Below, piece after piece: positions 26,506-34,725 of a stretch of DNA of 64,000 bases; position 1 is the stretch's first letter; each line of letters opens with the position of its first letter. The position numbers were made by a program, and so were the translations under genes. This stretch comes from Gammaproteobacteria bacterium (GTDB lineage Bacteria; Pseudomonadota; Gammaproteobacteria; Steroidobacterales; Steroidobacteraceae). The notes beneath the pieces were generated by a model. That model saw only the letters and a program-made list of their open reading frames with translations. It did not search any database and had not been told where the DNA came from. Location: contig JANYHD010000026.1 in assembly GCA_025359205.1 (NCBI GenBank), positions 95,871 to 159,870 on the forward strand, in the 5' to 3' direction.

Positions 26506-28181
26506 GCGAAAGTTTCAGCGAGATGTTCGAGAGCAGCCTGGCGAATAAGAATATTCGCCCGGGCATGATCCTGATGGGCCTGGTCGTGGAAGTCACGCCC
26601 GACGTGGTGCTCATCAATGTCGGTCTTAAATCCGAAGCGGTCGTGCCGCTCGATCAGTTCAAGAATGAACGCGGCGAGGTCGAGGTCAAGGCCGGCGACC
26701 AGATCGAAGTGGCGCTCGACGCCGTCGAGGACGGCACCGGCGAGACGCGCCTGTCGCGCGAAAAAGCCAAGCGCGCCCGCACCTGGACGCGGCTCGAGCA
26801 AGCCTTCAATGAAGGCGAGATCGTCACCGGCATCATTTCCGGGCGGGTAAAAGGTGGCTTCACGGTAGACATTGAGACCGTACGCGCGTTTTTGCCGGGT
26901 TCGCTCGTCGACGTGCGTCCGGTGCGTGACACGGCGTACCTGGAAAACAAGCCGCTCGAATTCAAGGTCATCAAGCTCGACCAGAAGCGCAACAACGTCG
27001 TGGTCTCGCGCCGCGCCGTCGTCGAGCAGGAATTCTCCGCCGAACGCAACGCGCTTATGGACAACCTGCAGGAAGGCGCGGTCGTCAAGGGCACGGTCAA
27101 GAACCTCACCGATTACGGCGCCTTTGTCGATCTTGGCGGCATCGATGGCCTCCTGCACATCACCGACATGGCCTGGAAGCGCGTCAAGCATCCTTCCGAA
27201 GTGGTCAAGGTCGGCGACGAGATCGACGTGCGCATCCTCAAGTTCGACCGCGAGCGCTCGCGCGTCTCGCTGGGCCTGAAGCAGCTCGGCGCCGATCCCT
27301 GGGAGAACATTGCACGGCGTTATCCGCCCAACACGCGCGTGTTTGGCAAAATCACCAACATCGCCGACTACGGCGCGTTCGTTGAGATCGAGGATGGCGT
27401 CGAGGGCCTGGTGCACGTCTCGGAGATGGACTGGACCAACAAGAACGTCAATCCGGCCAAGGTGGTGCACACGGGCCAGGAAGTCGAGGTCATGGTGCTG
27501 GACGTCGACGAAGAGCGGCGCCGCATTTCCCTCGGTCTCAAGCAGTGCGCGGCCAATCCCTGGAAGGAGTTCGCCGAGAACCACAACCGCGGCGACAAGG
27601 TCGCTGGGCAGATCAAGTCGATCACCGACTTCGGCATATTCATCGGGCTGCCGGGCAACATCGACGGCCTCGTGCACCTGTCGGACATCTCGTGGGACGT
27701 GCCCGGCGAAGAAGCCGTGCGCAACTACCAGAAGGCCCAGCAGGTCGAGGCGATGGTGCTGGCGATCGATCCGGAGCGCGAACGCATCTCGCTCGGCATT
27801 AAGCAACTCGCCAAGGATCCTTTCTCCGGCTACATCACCGACAACCCGAAGGGCAGCGTGGTACGTGGCACGGTGCGCGAAGTTGACGCGCGTGGCGCGA
27901 TCATCGACCTCGGCAATGGCATCGAAGGCCAGCTGCGCGCCTCGGAACTGGGACGCGATCGCATCGAGGATGCGCGCCAGGTGCTGAAGGTGGGCGATGA
28001 GATCGAGGCGAAATTCGTCGGCGTTGACCGCAAGACGCGTTCAATCTCGCTGTCGATCAAGGCGAAGGAAGTGCACGAGGAAGCCGAGGCGGTGCAGAAC
28101 TACCGCTCCGAGCAACCGTCCTCGGGCACGAGCCTCGGCGATCTGTTCAAGGAACAGATCAATTCCCCGGAGCGCGACTGA
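26502..28181 (+). CDS. rpsA: 30S ribosomal protein S1
   Basis: 559 aa, the usual gammaproteobacterial length. Six S1/OB domains are visible, each with the G-x-V-x-x-x-x-x-x-G/D-A/F-V pattern (e.g. [53 protein letters not shown]). It unfolds and recruits mRNA to the ribosome. The ATG at 26502 gives [13 protein letters not shown], the normal S1 start, preceded by GAGAG. The 117-base leader carries a hairpin and a possible short ORF. It lies between cmk and ihfB as expected. Confidence 0.98.
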   Translation: MSESFSEMFESSLANKNIRPGMILMGLVVEVTPDVVLINVGLKSEAVVPLDQFKNERGEVEVKAGDQIEVALDAVEDGTGETRLSREKAKRARTWTRLEQAFNEGEIVTGIISGRVKGGFTVDIETVRAFLPGSLVDVRPVRDTAYLENKPLEFKVIKLDQKRNNVVVSRRAVVEQEFSAERNALMDNLQEGAVVKGTVKNLTDYGAFVDLGGIDGLLHITDMAWKRVKHPSEVVKVGDEIDVRILKFDRERSRVSLGLKQLGADPWENIARRYPPNTRVFGKITNIADYGAFVEIEDGVEGLVHVSEMDWTNKNVNPAKVVHTGQEVEVMVLDVDEERRRISLGLKQCAANPWKEFAENHNRGDKVAGQIKSITDFGIFIGLPGNIDGLVHLSDISWDVPGEEAVRNYQKAQQVEAMVLAIDPERERISLGIKQLAKDPFSGYITDNPKGSVVRGTVREVDARGAIIDLGNGIEGQLRASELGRDRIEDARQVLKVGDEIEAKFVGVDRKTRSISLSIKAKEVHEEAEAVQNYRSEQPSSGTSLGDLFKEQINSPERD

Positions 28182-28194
28182 ACTTCAAGGCGCT

Positions 28195-28269
28195 ATGAGC
28201 AAGACGCCCGTGGCCGGCAACTGGTTTGCAGCCACGGGCGTCGATCCAGTTAGGCAGGGCCTGGCATGA
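28195..28269 (+). CDS. possible 24-codon leader ORF coupled to ihfB
   Basis: ATG 28195 starts 13 bases after the rpsA stop, with AAGG at 28187-28190 as ribosome site (short spacing). It encodes 24 residues beginning [15 protein letters not shown], and its TGA overlaps the ihfB ATG (ATGA). A perfect 12-bp inverted repeat lies inside it. No homology recognised. It could be a regulatory leader peptide or a chance frame; about 25 codons in GC-rich DNA is not rare. Confidence 0.35.
   Translation: MSKTPVAGNWFAATGVDPVRQGLA
28203..28242 (+). repeat. perfect 12-bp inverted repeat between rpsA and ihfB
   Basis: GACGCCCGTGGC (28203-28214) and GCCACGGGCGTC (28231-28242) are exact reverse complements with a 16-base loop. 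No T-tract follows, so it is not a classical terminator. It may attenuate or protect the rpsA message, or control ihfB translation 24 bases downstream. Confidence 0.7.
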
Positions 28270-28568
28270 CCAAATCCGAACTGATCGAGATCATCACCAC
28301 CAAGCAGAAGCACCTGCCGGCTAAGGACGTGGAACTCGCACTGAAGCAGATGCTTGAGATCATGAGCGACGCCCTGGCACAAGGGGATCGCATCGAAATC
28401 CGCGGCTTTGGCAGTTTCTCGCTGCATTTCCGGCCACCGCGCCAGGGGCGCAATCCGAAGACCGGCGAAGCAGTGGCGCTCGATGGCAAGTACGTGCCGC
28501 ACTTCAAGCCAGGCAAAGACCTGCGCGAGCGCGTCAACGAAGGCACTAACCGCCCGATCCGCGATTAG
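28266..28568 (+). CDS. ihfB: integration host factor subunit beta
   Basis: 100 aa DNABII protein. [30 protein letters not shown] is the dimerisation helix region; the beta-arm signature is [31 protein letters not shown]. It forms the DNA-bending heterodimer with IhfA. Conserved position after rpsA; last gene of the gyrA supraoperon, followed by a terminator-like hairpin. Confidence 0.97.
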   Translation: MTKSELIEIITTKQKHLPAKDVELALKQMLEIMSDALAQGDRIEIRGFGSFSLHFRPPRQGRNPKTGEAVALDGKYVPHFKPGKDLRERVNEGTNRPIRD

Positions 28569-28585
28569 CGCGCGGCGTTCGCCTT

Positions 28586-28613
28586 AGCCGCGTAGACCCG
28601 GCGGCGGCTTTTT
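28586..28613 (+). terminator. probable intrinsic terminator after ihfB
   Basis: AGCCGC (28586-28591) pairs with GCGGCT (28604-28609), followed by TTTTT (28609-28613). An alternative stem CCCGGCG/CGCCGGG (28597-28603 with 28614-28620) would place the T-run in the loop, so efficiency may depend on which fold forms first. This gap (28569-28695) otherwise holds only the galU promoter. Confidence 0.55.
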
Positions 28614-28658
28614 CGCCGGGCGTGCGTCAACGCTCAGAGCAGCAGCTGGCCGGAGCCT

Positions 28659-28664
28659 TATAAT
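28659..28664 (+). promoter_or_regulatory. consensus -10 hexamer of galU
   Basis: TATAAT 31 bases before the preferred galU ATG at 28696, giving a leader of about 25 bases. No consensus -35 at normal spacing. Confidence 0.45.
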
Positions 28665-28695
28665 GGCTGCTCATGCCATCGCCGCCGAGACCCCA

Positions 28696-29691
28696 ATGAA
28701 GTCCGAGATCAGGACCGCCGTATTTCCGGTAGCCGGCCGTGGCACGCGCTTCCTGCCGGCGACCAAGGCCAGCCCCAAGGAAATGCTGCCCGTGGTCGAC
28801 AAGCCGCTGATCCAGTACGCCGTCGAAGAGGCACTGGCAGCAGGGGCTGAACGCCTCGTGTTCATCACCGGCGCCGCCAAGCGCGCCATCGAAGACCATT
28901 TCGATTCCGATCCCGAGCTGGAAAAGCTTCTCGAAGCGCAGGGCAAGAGCGACCTCCTGCGACAGATGCGCGGCGTGCTGCCGGCCTATGCGACGTGCAT
29001 CTATATCCGCCAACCTGCTCCCTTAGGGTTAGGTCACGCGGTCTTGTGCGCCGAGGCCGCCGTAGGCCGCGAACCTTTCTTCGTGCACCTGGCCGACGAC
29101 CTGATCGACGCGGAGATTCCCTGCCTCAAGCAGATGGCCGCCACCTATAACTTCCATCGCGGCAGCGTGCTGGGTGTGGAAGAGGTGCCACGCCGCGATA
29201 CTGACAAGTACGGCATCGTCGAGGTCGTCACGCCGCGTGCGCCCGTCTCGCGGATTCGCAGCATCGTCGAGAAACCCAAGCCCGCCGTGGCTCCCTCCAC
29301 CCTGGCCGTGGTGGGTCGCTACGTGCTGACGCCAGGCATTTTCGACCAGCTCCGCCAGGTGGGGCGAGGCGCGGGTGGGGAAATCCAGCTCACCGATGGC
29401 ATCGCGCGGCTGCTCAGTCTCGAGGCTGTCTATGCGCACCGCTTTTCCGGCAAGCGCTTCGACTGTGGCAGCAAGCTGGGTTATCTGCAGGCCACGGTGG
29501 AACACGCGCTGGCACACCCCGAACTCAGCCGAACATTTCGCCAGTACCTGCTGCAACTGTGCCGGCACTTGCCGCGCCCGCCAACGGCCAAGGGCAAGAC
29601 CAGGGCCAAGGCCAAGGCTAAGGCCAGTCGCAGGGCCAAAGCGCCTGCGGGCCCGGCGCGACCTGGTGCCCGCAGACGCGGCAAGGCGTGA
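28696..29691 (+). CDS. galU: UTP-glucose-1-phosphate uridylyltransferase with a basic C-terminal tail
   Basis: About 331 aa. The nucleotide-binding start [30 protein letters not shown] is diagnostic of GalU, and [23 protein letters not shown] and [18 protein letters not shown] are the conserved later parts. It makes UDP-glucose for envelope polysaccharides. The ATG at 28696 is preferred over the in-frame ATG at 28663, which lies inside the -10 sequence. After the normal end of the fold (about residue 295) comes a tail of about 33 residues made almost only of Lys, Arg, Ala, Pro and Gly with repeated Ala-Lys pairs, not part of the family domain; its role is unknown. Confidence 0.95.
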   Translation: MKSEIRTAVFPVAGRGTRFLPATKASPKEMLPVVDKPLIQYAVEEALAAGAERLVFITGAAKRAIEDHFDSDPELEKLLEAQGKSDLLRQMRGVLPAYATCIYIRQPAPLGLGHAVLCAEAAVGREPFFVHLADDLIDAEIPCLKQMAATYNFHRGSVLGVEEVPRRDTDKYGIVEVVTPRAPVSRIRSIVEKPKPAVAPSTLAVVGRYVLTPGIFDQLRQVGRGAGGEIQLTDGIARLLSLEAVYAHRFSGKRFDCGSKLGYLQATVEHALAHPELSRTFRQYLLQLCRHLPRPPTAKGKTRAKAKAKASRRAKAPAGPARPGARRRGKA

Positions 29692-29706
29692 CCTGAGTCA
29701 CGTTTC

Positions 29707-29724
29707 GGCGCCCTGCAGGGCGCC
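29707..29724 (+). repeat. perfect 18-bp palindrome after galU
   Basis: GGCGCCCTGCAGGGCGCC is its own reverse complement. As RNA it forms a seven-base stem with a TGCA loop, 15 bases after the galU stop, with no T-tract. Possible factor-dependent terminator or mRNA-end stabiliser. Confidence 0.6.
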
Positions 29725-29751
29725 AGCGCCATAGTCCTCGCGGCGGTCAAG

Positions 29752-29771
29752 ATCGGCCCTGGCGGGCCGAT
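29752..29771 (+). repeat. 8-bp stem, 4-base loop hairpin upstream of motA
   Basis: ATCGGCCC (29752-29759) and GGGCCGAT (29764-29771) are exact complements around TGGC. It lies 42 bases upstream of the motA ATG. No T-tract. The rest of the 29692-29813 gap shows no other structure I can name. Confidence 0.55.
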
Positions 29772-29813
29772 ATCCAGCATTGCGCATCCCGCAACTTCGT
29801 GGCCGCCGAACTC

Positions 29814-30689
29814 ATGCTGCAAATCGTAGGCACCCTGGTCGTGATCGGCTCCGTCCTCGGTGGCTTCGTGCTCGAGGATGGGAAGCTGCTCGCCCTGTGG
29901 CACCCGACCGAGATCCTCGTCATCTGCGGATCAGCGTTCGGTGCCTTCGTCATCAGCAATCCGCTCAAGGTCGTGAAGCAGGCCTTCGCCCATGCGGTGC
30001 TGCTGCTCAAGGCGCCACGCTACCGGCGCGCCGACTACGTCGACATCCTCAAGCTCCTCTACGACATCCTGGTGAAGATCCGGAAGTCGGGCATGCTCGC
30101 CATCGAGGCGGATCTTGAGGCGCCCGAGAAGAGCAAATTGTTCAGCGAGTACCCGCGCATCCTCGCCGATCATCATTTCATCGAATTCACCACTGATTGC
30201 CTGCGGCTGATGGTCGGCGGCAACCTCGATCCGCACGAGCTCGAATCGCTCCTCGAATACGAGCTCGAGAACCACCACAAGGAATCGGCCGAGCCAGCCC
30301 ATGCCGTGCAGCGGGTCGCAGATGCGCTGCCCGGTTTCGGCATCGTTGCTGCGGTGTTGGGCATCGTCAATACGATGGGTGCAATTGAAGGCGCCGATAC
30401 CGCCACCATCGGCCACAAGGTGGCCTCGGCACTGGTGGGCACTTTCCTCGGTATCCTGGTTTCGTATGGCTTCGTGGGCCCGACCGCGGCTGCGATGGAG
30501 TACCGCGTGCATGAAGAAGGCAAGGCCTTCGAAGTCGTGAAGATGGCGCTCGTCGCAAGCGTGCGTGGTTACGCGCCGCCAGTGGCCATCGAATTCGCAC
30601 GCAAGCTGCTGTTCGCGGAAGTGCGGCCGAAATTCGCCGACCTCGAGAACCACCTCAAGGGTCGCAAGAAAGAAGCGGCCGCGGCGTGA
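29814..30689 (+). CDS. motA: flagellar motor stator protein MotA
   Basis: About 291 aa, four membrane segments. MLQIVGTLVVIGSVLGGFVLEDG matches the MotA N-terminus, so the ATG at 29814 is preferred to the in-frame GTG at 29799. The conserved cytoplasmic loop is present, and the two prolines important for torque are in ADALPGFGIVAAVLG and FVGPTAAAMEY. With MotB it forms the ion channel that powers flagellar rotation. Stop overlaps the motB start by GTGA. No other flagellar gene is in the window. Confidence 0.95.
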   Translation: MLQIVGTLVVIGSVLGGFVLEDGKLLALWHPTEILVICGSAFGAFVISNPLKVVKQAFAHAVLLLKAPRYRRADYVDILKLLYDILVKIRKSGMLAIEADLEAPEKSKLFSEYPRILADHHFIEFTTDCLRLMVGGNLDPHELESLLEYELENHHKESAEPAHAVQRVADALPGFGIVAAVLGIVNTMGAIEGADTATIGHKVASALVGTFLGILVSYGFVGPTAAAMEYRVHEEGKAFEVVKMALVASVRGYAPPVAIEFARKLLFAEVRPKFADLENHLKGRKKEAAAA

Positions 30690-31765
30690 GCGACAAGGCC
30701 GCGCGACCGATCGTCATCATCAAGCGCCGCAAGAGCGGCGGCGGCGGCCATCATGGCGGCGCCTGGAAAGTGGCCTACGCCGACTTCGTGACGGCCATGA
30801 TGGCTTTCTTCCTGGTCATGTGGCTCGTGACTTCCGTGAACAAGGAACAGCGCGCCGCAATCTTCGAGTACTTCAAAAACCCGAGCATGGAGCCCGGCCA
30901 GTCGGTGAAGGCCGCCAAAGGCGCCAATGGGCCAGGCGGAGTCAGCACCTCGGTCATCAACATGCACGGTGGCATGGATGCGCCCAAGACTGCGCTCAAG
31001 AAAGAGACCGGCTCGGCCGCCGGGTCATTGCCCAAGCCCGTGGACGTCGACGAGGCCAAGCGGCTCGCCGCTGAAGCGGAGCGCAAGCAATTGCTCTCAC
31101 TCCTGCAGGATCTGCGCGCGGCCATCGATAAGAGCAAGACCCTGCGCCCATTCAAGGACCAGTTGCTGCTCGACATCACGCCCGAGGGTCTGCGCATCCA
31201 GATCGTCGATGCGCAGAATCGCCCGATGTTCGATCTGGGCAGTTCGCGCCTCAAGGACTATACCGTCTCGATCCTGCACGAGCTCACTGTGTACCTCAAT
31301 TCGGTGCCGAACCGCATCAGCCTTTCGGGACACACGGACACGACGCCATACATGGCGATGAATGGCTATACCAATTGGGATCTCTCCGCTGACCGCGCCA
31401 ATTCCGCGCGGCGCGCACTCGAAGCCGGGGGCCTCGGTGCCGACAAGGTCGCGCGCGTGGTCGGCCTGTCGTCAGTAGTGCTGTTCGATGCGAAGAACCC
31501 GCGCAACCCGATCAACCGGCGCATCAGCATCATCGTCATGACGAAGCAGGCCGAGGAATCCGCGCTGCATACTGACACGCAGGATGCCGGGGCGGTCCAA
31601 GCCGCAACCCAGGCAGCGGGGCCAGGCTCAGGCGAGGCAGCCGCGTCCGTAGCATCCGCTCCTGCGGCCATCGGACCCGCAGCCACCACTTCCGGTGTCG
31701 TGGCGAAAGCGGCAACTGCCACCCGCGCTGCAAACTCATCACCTCCGGCGGCCCAGACCCGCTGA
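30686..31765 (+). CDS. motB: flagellar motor stator protein MotB
   Basis: 359 aa. After a basic N-terminus (IIKRRKSGGGGHHGGAWKVAYADF) comes the single membrane helix with the ion-binding Asp33 in YADFVTAMMAFFLVMWL. The C-terminal OmpA-like peptidoglycan-binding domain is seen in LSGHTDTTPYMAM and NWDLSADRANSARRAL. The last 80 residues are Ala/Pro/Ser-rich and probably disordered. GTG start overlapping motA. Confidence 0.96.
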   Translation: MSDKAARPIVIIKRRKSGGGGHHGGAWKVAYADFVTAMMAFFLVMWLVTSVNKEQRAAIFEYFKNPSMEPGQSVKAAKGANGPGGVSTSVINMHGGMDAPKTALKKETGSAAGSLPKPVDVDEAKRLAAEAERKQLLSLLQDLRAAIDKSKTLRPFKDQLLLDITPEGLRIQIVDAQNRPMFDLGSSRLKDYTVSILHELTVYLNSVPNRISLSGHTDTTPYMAMNGYTNWDLSADRANSARRALEAGGLGADKVARVVGLSSVVLFDAKNPRNPINRRISIIVMTKQAEESALHTDTQDAGAVQAATQAAGPGSGEAAASVASAPAAIGPAATTSGVVAKAATATRAANSSPPAAQTR

Positions 31766-31772
31766 AGCGATC

Positions 31773-31798
31773 CGCGCGGGCCCGCCAGGGCGCGCGCG
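31773..31798 (+). terminator. GC-rich hairpin after motB, no T-tract
   Basis: An 11-base arm (31773-31783) pairs with 31788-31798 with one G-G mismatch, loop GCCA, seven bases after the motB stop. No T-run follows, so it may act in Rho-dependent termination or RNA stability rather than as an intrinsic terminator. Confidence 0.4.
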
Positions 31799-31818
31799 AC
31801 TCCACTGGCCGCTGTTTG

Positions 31819-31827
31819 TGCCAGAAT
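31819..31827 (+). promoter_or_regulatory. extended -10 element 5 bases ahead of the ALDH gene
   Basis: TG-C-CAGAAT (31819-31827) fits an extended -10. Five bases (GGTGC) separate it from the ATG at 31833, so the transcript would be leaderless or nearly so. Confidence 0.35.
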
Positions 31828-31832
31828 GGTGC

Positions 31833-33398
31833 ATGGATTTCAAGCTCACGTACTCGACGATGTTCGAGCCGCCCGAGTCGCTCCATCAGGCGTTCGAGGT
31901 CGCACTGGATCGCCGGCACGGCGCGGCTCCGCAGGAGCACGCCCTCTATATAGACGGCGCCAACTGCAAGGCGGCAGCCGGCCGTGACAAATTCAGCCCC
32001 ATCGACAAAAGCCTGCGCCTCGGGCGCTTCGCGGAGGGCGGCGCCACCGAGGTGAACCTGGCCGTAGCCGCCGCTGGGCGCGCATTTCCCGCCTGGCGGC
32101 GCATGCCAACCCAAGAGCGAAACGCGATCTTGCGCCGGGTGGCGGGCCTGATTTCCGCGCGCGTCTACGACATCAGCGCCGCGCTCGCGCTTGAGGTCGG
32201 CAAGAACCGCATGGAAGCGCTGGGCGAGGTGCAGGAAACGGCCGATTTCTTCACGCTCTACAGCGACGACTTTGAGCGCCAAGGGTTCGATCATGCGCTG
32301 CCCGACGATCCGGTCAAGGGATTTCGCAGCCGCAATCGCTCAGTGATGAGGCCCTATGGTCCATGGGCCGTCATTGCGCCCTTCAATTTCCCTTTCGCGC
32401 TGGCCGGCGGGCCGGTGGCGGCCGCACTTGTCACTGGCAACACGGTGGTGCTCAAGGGCGCCACCGATACACCTTGGTCGGGACGCTTGCTGGCGGACTG
32501 CCTGCACGACGCAGGTGTTCCGCCAGGCGTGTTCAACTACGTCAACGGCGATGGCTCCAAGGCTGGCGCGGCGCTGGTCCAGCATCCGGATATCGCCGGC
32601 ATCACCTTCACGGGTTCCCACCAGGTCGGGATGGGCATCGCCCGTCACATGGTCGCAGGTAGAGTGCCCAAGCCCTGCGTGGCGGAGATGGGCGGCAAGA
32701 ATGCCGCGATCGTCACCGCCAGGGCCGACCTCAAGCGTGCAGCGACGGGCATCGTGCGCTCGGCTTTCGGCATGGGCGGGCAGAAGTGCTCGGCACTCTC
32801 GCGCCTCTACGTCGACAATGCAATTGCCGAACCCCTGATCGGCGCGATCACCGAAGAGATGCGCGCGATCCGCATCGGCGATCCCACGCTGCGGCAGAAC
32901 TGGCTGGGACCCGTCATCAACGGCGGCGCCCAGGAGAACTTCCGCCGCTATTGCGCCGCGCTCACCTCACAGGGCGCGTGCGTGATCGCCGGCGGGCGCA
33001 CTCCCACAGCAGGCGCTTTGGCCGCCGGTTACTACTGCGAACCCACGCTGGCCGAGGCGCCTCCCGAGCATCCGTTGTGGCGGCAGGAGATGTTCCTGCC
33101 GATCGTCATGCTCGCGCGCGTGCCCGACCGGGAAGCGGCCATGGCGTTGGTCAACGACAGCGAACTCGGATTGACCGCGGGCTTCTACGGCGCGCTGGAC
33201 GAAGTGGAATGGTTCTTTGATAACGTCGAAGCAGGCGTTACGTTCTCGAATAGGCCGCAGGGCGCGACCACGGGATCGTGGCCCGGCTACCAGGCCTTCG
33301 GCGGCTGGAAGGGCTCGAGCACCACCGGCAAGGCAATTGGTTCCTTTTATTACCTGGCGCAGTACCAGCGCGAACAATCACAGACACGGGTTGAATGA
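31833..33398 (+). CDS. aldehyde dehydrogenase, 1-pyrroline-5-carboxylate dehydrogenase-like
   Basis: 521 aa NAD(P)-dependent ALDH. The catalytic Cys319 is in GGQKCSALSR and the general base Glu285 in AEMGGKNAAIV; APFNFPFALAGG and ALVTGNTVVLK (Lys208) form the cofactor site, and FTGSHQVG is the nucleotide loop. The AEMGGKN and GQKCSA forms are those of P5C dehydrogenase (RocA/PruA branch), which oxidises glutamate semialdehyde to glutamate. A related semialdehyde is also possible given the transaminase next door. The frame is open upstream to 31695, but the ATG at 31833 matches the family start. Followed after 1 bp by an aminotransferase gene. Confidence 0.88.
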   Translation: MDFKLTYSTMFEPPESLHQAFEVALDRRHGAAPQEHALYIDGANCKAAAGRDKFSPIDKSLRLGRFAEGGATEVNLAVAAAGRAFPAWRRMPTQERNAILRRVAGLISARVYDISAALALEVGKNRMEALGEVQETADFFTLYSDDFERQGFDHALPDDPVKGFRSRNRSVMRPYGPWAVIAPFNFPFALAGGPVAAALVTGNTVVLKGATDTPWSGRLLADCLHDAGVPPGVFNYVNGDGSKAGAALVQHPDIAGITFTGSHQVGMGIARHMVAGRVPKPCVAEMGGKNAAIVTARADLKRAATGIVRSAFGMGGQKCSALSRLYVDNAIAEPLIGAITEEMRAIRIGDPTLRQNWLGPVINGGAQENFRRYCAALTSQGACVIAGGRTPTAGALAAGYYCEPTLAEAPPEHPLWRQEMFLPIVMLARVPDREAAMALVNDSELGLTAGFYGALDEVEWFFDNVEAGVTFSNRPQGATTGSWPGYQAFGGWKGSSTTGKAIGSFYYLAQYQREQSQTRVE

Positions 33399-33399
33399 C

Positions 33400-34725
33400 A
33401 TGAACGACGTACAACGCAAAGCAGTACTTCCGGGCCCGAAGGCGCGCGCGCTCATCGAGCGCGACAAGGCCGTGGTCTCACCGAGCTACGTGCGCGACTA
33501 CCCCTTCGTGATGGAGCATGGTCGCGGCGCGGAAGTGTGGGATGTTGACGGGAATCGCTTCGTCGATTTCGCCTCCGGCATCGCCGTGTGCTCGACCGGG
33601 CACAGCCACCCTGATGTGGTTGCGGCGATCAAGTCGGCCGCCGATCGCTTCCTGCACATCTCCTGCGACTACTGGCATGAAGGCCAGGTCGAACTGGCCG
33701 AGACAGTCGCCGCGCTCGACCCGGTGAGCGGCCCGGCAATGTGCTTCTTTGCCAATTCGGGCACTGAAGCCGTGGAAGCGGCGTTGAAACTGGCGCGCCA
33801 GGTGAGCGGGCGGGGACGCTACATCGGCTTTCTGGGCGGCTTCCACGGCCGCACCATGGGGTCGCTGTCGTTCACGGCCTCGAAATACACGCAGCAACGC
33901 GGCTACTTTCCGGCGATGCCCGGCGTCGTGCACGTGCCGTATCCGAACCCCTATCGCCCTCTGTTCGCGGGCGATGACCAGGGGCGCGCCGTCATCGCGT
34001 ACATCGAAATGTTGTTCGAGCGCAACCTGCCACCGGGCGAAGTGGCCGCGATACTCATCGAGCCGATCCAGGGCGAGGGTGGCTACATCGTGCCGCCGCC
34101 CGGGTTCCTCGCCGCACTGCGCGCGCTGTGCGACAGGCACGGTATCTACCTGATCTTCGATGAGGTGCAAGCTGGCGTAGGCCGCACCGGCAAGATGTTC
34201 GCCTGGCAGCAGACCGGCGTGCGGCCCGACATGATCACGCTGGCGAAGGGCCTGGGCTCGGGGCTGCCGATCGGCATGATGGTCGGCGCGCGCAAGATCA
34301 TGGAGAAATGGCCGCCCGGCTCGCACGCGAACACCTTCGGCGGCAATCCCGTCTGTTGTGCCGCGGCCCTGGCGACGCTCAAGCTCGTCAAGGGCGGCTA
34401 TGCCGAGAACGCCCGCATCATGGGGTTGCGTGCGATGGAGCGCCTGCAGAAGTTTGCGCAGGAGTTTCCCGTGATCGGCGATGTGCGCGGCGCGGGACTC
34501 ATGATCGGCGTGGAATTCGTGACGGACCGAATGAGCAAGGCTCCGGCCAAGGAATTTGCCACGCGGCTGGTAACGCGCGCCTTTGAGAACGGCCTGCTGC
34601 TGCTCGAGTGCGGCGCCAGCGGCCTGCGCATCATTCCGCCGCTGATGATTGGCGCACCGCTGCTCGATGAAGGGCTGGACATCCTGCATCGCTCGATTCG
34701 CGAAGTGCTCGCGGAGGGCGTCTGA
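33400..34725 (+). CDS. class III aminotransferase, GABA/ornithine type
   Basis: 441 aa PLP enzyme. PLP Lys283 is in TLAKGLGSGLPIG, the cofactor Asp254 in IYLIFDEVQAGVGRTGKMFAW, and the phosphate-binding part is ANSGTEAVEAALKLAR. EPIQGEGGYIVPP and the overall register resemble 4-aminobutyrate aminotransferases. It would move an omega-amino group to 2-oxoglutarate or pyruvate, yielding a semialdehyde that the preceding dehydrogenase could oxidise. ATG at 33400 is used although the frame stays open further upstream. Its stop overlaps the next start (TGATG), so all three genes form one operon. Confidence 0.9.
   Translation: MNDVQRKAVLPGPKARALIERDKAVVSPSYVRDYPFVMEHGRGAEVWDVDGNRFVDFASGIAVCSTGHSHPDVVAAIKSAADRFLHISCDYWHEGQVELAETVAALDPVSGPAMCFFANSGTEAVEAALKLARQVSGRGRYIGFLGGFHGRTMGSLSFTASKYTQQRGYFPAMPGVVHVPYPNPYRPLFAGDDQGRAVIAYIEMLFERNLPPGEVAAILIEPIQGEGGYIVPPPGFLAALRALCDRHGIYLIFDEVQAGVGRTGKMFAWQQTGVRPDMITLAKGLGSGLPIGMMVGARKIMEKWPPGSHANTFGGNPVCCAAALATLKLVKGGYAENARIMGLRAMERLQKFAQEFPVIGDVRGAGLMIGVEFVTDRMSKAPAKEFATRLVTRAFENGLLLLECGASGLRIIPPLMIGAPLLDEGLDILHRSIREVLAEGV

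Noticed and set aside
26307..27806. 499-codon minus-strand frame across rpsA
   Set aside because: Antisense shadow of the S1 repeats; no recognisable protein features.
27997..28269. 90-codon frame overlapping the end of rpsA and the ihfB start
   Set aside because: The first two thirds are a shadow of rpsA; only the last 24 codons (28195-28269) are considered as a possible leader ORF.
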